A stretch of DNA of 10,781 nucleotides from Candidatus Schekmanbacteria bacterium (lineage in GTDB: Bacteria > Schekmanbacteria > GWA2-38-11 > J061). The stretch covers positions 1-10,781 of the forward strand of contig RFHX01000285.1 of the NCBI GenBank assembly GCA_003695725.1, in the 5' to 3' direction. This document shows, piece after piece, positions 8,428-10,781 of the stretch. Below the pieces are notes generated by a model that saw nothing but the letters and a program-made list of their open reading frames with translations, was not told where the DNA came from and searched no databases. Made by a program: the position numbers and the translations under genes. The first letter of the stretch is position 1, and every line of letters begins with the position of its first letter.

Positions 8428-8434
8428 TTTTATC
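8401..8434. terminator. inverted repeat across the convergent stop codons, candidate bidirectional terminator
   Basis: The left arm 8401-8411 (GATAAGATTAG) and right arm 8424-8434 (CTAATTTTATC) pair over 11 positions around a 12-base loop. In plus-strand RNA all 11 positions can pair, with one G-U wobble; in minus-strand RNA that position is an A-C mismatch. The TAA of vsr lies in the right arm and the TAA of the endonuclease in the left arm. A bidirectional terminator or RNA-end stabiliser is likely. There is no strong U tract immediately after the stem on either strand. Confidence 0.5.
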
Positions 8435-9544
8435 TAACATCGATTTGTTTAATCTTCCATGAGCTATTAGCCTAAGTTCTCTTAAGAAATTTATTACATC
8501 CATTCCGCTAATCAATTTAATTGGGTAACTATCTTCAAATAACTCTTCTTGTGCTTGCATTGAAAAATATGATGTTGTAATAAATAACCCATACTCCCCC
8601 CTATTCAGCTTGGCAGCTAATCTTGAGAGGTCTTTCGGTCCGACAGCGTTATTAGGTCCGAATTTTTTGGCTTCGCCTTTAAAGAATATTGTATAATTTA
8701 GAGGATAAGGCAGTGTGAAATGGCCAAAAAAGTCGAATCCTTTATCTTTTACAAATCGAGTATTCATAATAGAATGTTTTATCCCTTTTATGCTTTCAAT
8801 GAGATAAACTGTAAACCTTTCGAACTCTTTGGGTTTTAACCTATGAATCTCTTCCAGAATTTTATACTCTGAAGAATTCTTAGCAGGAAGCTGTTCTTCT
8901 TTTGATTTAATATTCTTTCTCCATACTTTCAAATAAGCTGGTTTTTTCCCAGAAGTATAATCCTTCCAGATTTTAGGAGGCGTATATTTCTCTCCTTTGA
9001 CTTTTTTATGAATCCAATCTAAATCCACTGGATCAATGTCTAATATTTGAAGAACAGCTCTATAATTTCTTACTGGTTTGCCTTTATCTTCAAACCAGGT
9101 TCGTTCAAGATTCTCCATAACGCATAAACCTTCAAATATAATCTTCCCTCTTTCAGGTTTTGAGAAAAACAATATTGGAGGAATTTCTTTTAAGTTCCCT
9201 TCTAAAATCTTATCATGAACTTTTTTCAATATTTTGTTTCCCATAAAGTCTTCGCATTTGCGTTTTTGATCGGCTTTTGCATCACCCCAATAATAAATAA
9301 CTCCGTTGTTTCTATCTATCACATCTTCCCAAGGATTATGATAAGAACTCGAGGCTGTTTTCGTAATCAAAATCAGTGCGGCTGGCAATTCTTTTTTATC
9401 TTTATAACGCAACCACCTAATCCCTGGCGAATTCATCATCCCAGAAACTCCAGGTATATTAATCCAGCGCATAAACTGATCTTCTTCAAAGTTAGGGTTG
9501 CCTTTGTCTACATATTCTTTTCCAATCTCAAAAATACGCTTCAT
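8408..9544 (-). CDS. restriction endonuclease: AspBHI-like N-terminal domain plus Mrr-type nuclease
   Basis: A 378-residue protein. The C-terminal domain (about 235-350) has the Mrr-type PD-(D/E)XK order: F-E-R-F helix (241-244), G-F-D-F-F-G with catalytic Asp271, G-E-A-K with E291 and K293, and the later F-I-T-T-S-Y-F-S motif (321-328) followed by A-Q-E-E. The N-terminal half (about 28-180) contains P-G-V-S-G-M, Y-Y-W-G-D-A-K (84-90), P-I-L-F-F-S-K (123-129) and F-E-G-L-C-V-M (137-143). It resembles the N-terminal reading domain of AspBHI-like enzymes, which recognise modified cytosine; this is recognition from memory. The gene follows the cytosine methyltransferase by 9 bases on the same strand, so it is the likely restriction partner. 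All catalytic residues are present and no frameshift is seen. A weak AGGATC lies just before the ATG. It could cut unmethylated sites (type II) or modified foreign DNA (type IV). Its last 20 bp overlap the end of vsr. Confidence 0.75.
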   Translation of the reverse strand: MKRIFEIGKEYVDKGNPNFEEDQFMRWINIPGVSGMMNSPGIRWLRYKDKKELPAALILITKTASSSYHNPWEDVIDRNNGVIYYWGDAKADQKRKCEDFMGNKILKKVHDKILEGNLKEIPPILFFSKPERGKIIFEGLCVMENLERTWFEDKGKPVRNYRAVLQILDIDPVDLDWIHKKVKGEKYTPPKIWKDYTSGKKPAYLKVWRKNIKSKEEQLPAKNSSEYKILEEIHRLKPKEFERFTVYLIESIKGIKHSIMNTRFVKDKGFDFFGHFTLPYPLNYTIFFKGEAKKFGPNNAVGPKDLSRLAAKLNRGEYGLFITTSYFSMQAQEELFEDSYPIKLISGMDVINFLRELRLIAHGRLNKSMLDKIREELS

Positions 9545-9553
9545 GATCCTGGA

Positions 9554-10576
9554 TTAATAATATTCTTTTAATATATGCTTTGCTATCCTTTCTGCTAATG
9601 CCGGAGGGACTGCATTCGCAATTTGCTGCGATACTGCTTCTAATGTTCCTTCAAACACAAAATTATGAGGGAAAGTATGCAATGTAGCCTTCTCTCTGTT
9701 CGTAAGATATCTGTCTTCATCGGGATGGATAATATAATTATTTGTGATTGTTATTGATGGTTGTTCATTATGCAATCTTCTGTAATAACTGCCATATCTC
9801 TTCACAGTCACTAATTTTCCGTTTCTCATTTTCTTAACTTTAAGATGGTCTGGAAGATGTTCGTAATATCCTCCTGGAGGAATGTGCTTAATTCTTTCTA
9901 AAACGTGCGGTTCGTTTATTGTGATCTCATGATTTTTCAAATTTTTGTGCTTGCTTAATCGCTTAAGAAAAGGTCCAACTACTGATATCTTTTTAGATTC
10001 CTTGGGGAATGTTATTTCAACGTCTTTTCTTGATGTTGCCAGGAAAATAACCCTTCTTCTTTTTTGAGGAACACCATATTTTTCCGTTTCGAATACTTTA
10101 TATTTTGCGCGATATCCTGCTCTATTAAACGACCTCAATATCATGTCTCTGAATGGTTTATCATGTTCATCTTTTCTCACCAAGAGGTCCGCAACATTTT
10201 CCATTACAACGAAATCAGGTTTTAAAATCTTAATCATTCTGATATAATCTCTGAATAATTGATTTCTTTCATCATCCCTTCGAAGATTGTTATTGTTAAG
10301 CCTTGTGAAACATTGGCAAGGAGGCCCTCCTATAACAACATGGATCTTTTTTACATTCCTTTTGTCTAAAGCATCTTTCAACATTTTAGGGCTTATGTTT
10401 CGAATATCTTCCTGCAAAAATTCCGTATTTGGAAAATTCCTTCTGTAAGTCCTGGCTGCAGGTTCCCAGAAATCACTTGCAAGGACTATGTTAAACCCAG
10501 CTTTTTCAAAGCCCAAATCAAAACCTCCGCAACCGGAAAAGAAGCTTGCAACATTTAGTCTCTTGCTCATTTTCAT
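9554..10576 (-). CDS. DNA (cytosine-5-)-methyltransferase, DrmMII/Dcm-like
   Basis: A complete 340-residue C5-cytosine methyltransferase that transfers a methyl group from SAM to C5 of cytosine in a specific site. Motifs in order: I at 10-23 (F-x-G-C-G-G-x-D-x-G, SAM binding); IV at 83-90 with catalytic Cys87 in P-P-C-Q; VI with E126-N127-V128; VIII at 171-175 (Q-K-R-R-R); a short target-recognition region of about 85 residues (181-265); IX at 266-278 (R-R-L-x5-P-S-x-T-I-T); X at 319-325 (I-A-N-A-V-P-P). Everything needed for activity is present. The size resembles single-domain type II methyltransferases of the M.HaeIII kind; the target sequence cannot be read. It lies between a ribbon-helix-helix gene and the endonuclease, so it should protect the host from that enzyme. 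It could also play the DrmMII part for the convergent DISARM genes. GGTGA at 10589-10593 lies 12 bases upstream of the start; an in-frame ATG at 10570 is an alternative. Confidence 0.93.
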   Translation of the reverse strand: MKMSKRLNVASFFSGCGGFDLGFEKAGFNIVLASDFWEPAARTYRRNFPNTEFLQEDIRNISPKMLKDALDKRNVKKIHVVIGGPPCQCFTRLNNNNLRRDDERNQLFRDYIRMIKILKPDFVVMENVADLLVRKDEHDKPFRDMILRSFNRAGYRAKYKVFETEKYGVPQKRRRVIFLATSRKDVEITFPKESKKISVVGPFLKRLSKHKNLKNHEITINEPHVLERIKHIPPGGYYEHLPDHLKVKKMRNGKLVTVKRYGSYYRRLHNEQPSITITNNYIIHPDEDRYLTNREKATLHTFPHNFVFEGTLEAVSQQIANAVPPALAERIAKHILKEYY

Positions 10577-10591
10577 ACCCTTTTAACTTCA

Positions 10592-10615
10592 CCTTATTTT
10601 ATTCTTTATTTTATT
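10592..10615. repeat. tandem 12-bp AT-rich repeat before the methyltransferase gene
   Basis: Two adjacent 12-mers, CCTTATTTTATT (10592-10603) and CTTTATTTTATT (10604-10615), differ at one position. They lie in the 34-base gap before the methyltransferase and reach over the stop codon of the ribbon-helix-helix gene. Such a pair could be half-sites for that regulator, but the low complexity makes chance likely. Confidence 0.35.
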
Positions 10616-10745
10616 TCTCTTTCAAGTATTTTTTTATAAGCTTAACAATAATCTCATTCATTACAGTTTTCTCGTCAGTTGATTTCTTCTTCAGTTTATC
10701 TCTTAATCTCTCATCCATTTTCAGCTGAAATGATTTTTCTGCCAT
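10611..10745 (-). CDS. small ribbon-helix-helix DNA-binding protein
   Basis: A 44-residue, lysine-rich reading frame. It starts M-A-E-K followed by a polar/hydrophobic alternation, S-F-Q-L-K-M (5-10), which fits the short DNA-contacting strand of Arc/MetJ/CopG ribbon-helix-helix proteins. Helix 1 follows (D-E-R-L-R-D-K-L-K-K, 11-20), a turn around S-T-D-E (22-25), then helix 2 (V-M-N-E-I-I-V-K-L-I-K-K-Y-L, 28-41). The size and layout are those of a minimal RHH dimeric repressor. GTGAT at 10750-10754 lies 4 bases upstream of the ATG, an archaeal-style ribosome site. The gene is first in the minus-strand operon, 34 bases before the methyltransferase, so a role like a control protein that times methyltransferase and nuclease expression is plausible (inference). 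An antitoxin-like role is an alternative, but no toxin gene is seen. Confidence 0.7.
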   Translation of the reverse strand: MAEKSFQLKMDERLRDKLKKKSTDEKTVMNEIIVKLIKKYLKEK

Positions 10746-10749
10746 TTTT

Positions 10750-10754
10750 ATCAC
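10750..10754 (-). promoter_or_regulatory. ribosome binding site of the ribbon-helix-helix gene (GTGAT)
   Basis: On the minus strand GTGAT ends 4 bases before the ATG at 10745. It matches the GGTGAT-type sites common in archaea. An AGGAG at 10760-10764 is 14 bases away, which is too far for a usual site. Confidence 0.4.
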
Positions 10755-10769
10755 GTTTGCTCCTAAACA

Positions 10770-10781
10770 ATAGTTATATTA
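10770..10781 (-). promoter_or_regulatory. possible TATA-like promoter element of the minus-strand operon
   Basis: Read on the minus strand this is TAATATAACTAT, an AT-only stretch with an archaeal TATA-box look, about 30 bases before the ribbon-helix-helix start. If real, the transcript would have almost no leader, which sits awkwardly with the ribosome site at 10750-10754. The window ends here, so the upstream element cannot be examined. Confidence 0.2.

Noticed and set aside
9215-9571. Plus-strand frame of 118 residues with membrane-like segments
   Set aside because: It is antisense to the endonuclease gene, whose catalytic motifs are intact; the hydrophobic look comes from reversed lysine/asparagine codons.
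10546-10728. Plus-strand frame of 60 residues, Phe/Ser rich
   Set aside because: It is antisense to the ribbon-helix-helix gene and the methyltransferase start, and is of low complexity.
10756-10769. GTTT-AGGAGC-AAAC inverted repeat upstream of the ribbon-helix-helix gene as an operator
   Set aside because: The arms are only 4 bp and do not extend, which is well within chance in this AT-rich DNA.
1-10781. CRISPR array, tRNA, transposase or attachment site
   Set aside because: No spaced repeats, cloverleaf-like segment, transposase motif or paired direct repeats at the edges were seen; nearly all bases are coding.

Overview
This 10.8 kb window is an AT-rich, almost fully coding piece of a defence island. 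It holds eight genes in two convergent blocks. Codon choice is strongly A/T-biased (ATA for Ile, AGA/AGG for Arg, TTA for Leu, very Lys-rich proteins). Several starts are preceded by GGAGG, GAGGT, GGTGA or GTGAT. That suits an AT-rich archaeon (DPANN-like or methanogen-like), but an AT-rich bacterium cannot be excluded. There is no rRNA, tRNA or housekeeping gene to decide, and no tRNA, CRISPR array, transposase or insertion sequence was seen.

Plus-strand block (1-8427): the tail of an upstream gene ending in a winged-helix-like segment is followed 2 bases later by a DrmE-like protein with degenerate helicase folds. Next come a DrmA-type SF2 helicase, a DrmB-type DUF1998 zinc-cluster protein and a small Vsr-family endonuclease. 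Junctions are extremely tight (2-base gap, ATGA overlap, 1-base gap, 8-base overlap), so this is one operon. DrmE-DrmA-DrmB is the signature of class 2 DISARM. The phospholipase D-like DrmC is not seen; the gene directly after drmB is instead a Vsr-family nuclease that lacks the usual zinc ligands.

Minus-strand block (10745 down to 8408): a 44-residue ribbon-helix-helix regulator, a complete DNA cytosine-5 methyltransferase (DrmMII/Dcm-like), and a PD-(D/E)XK (Mrr-type) restriction endonuclease whose N-terminal half resembles the AspBHI-type reading head. This looks like a regulated restriction-modification cassette. Its methyltransferase could also supply the self-marking methylation that class 2 DISARM normally gets from DrmMII.

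The two blocks meet tail to tail with 20 bp of overlap. A near-perfect 11-bp inverted repeat spans the junction, encodes the end of both proteins (each containing D-K-I-R) and holds both stop codons. My reading is a composite island: a DrmC-less, Vsr-bearing DISARM variant joined to a cytosine restriction-modification cassette, probably sharing one methyltransferase. Family assignments come from motifs read by eye, without database searches.
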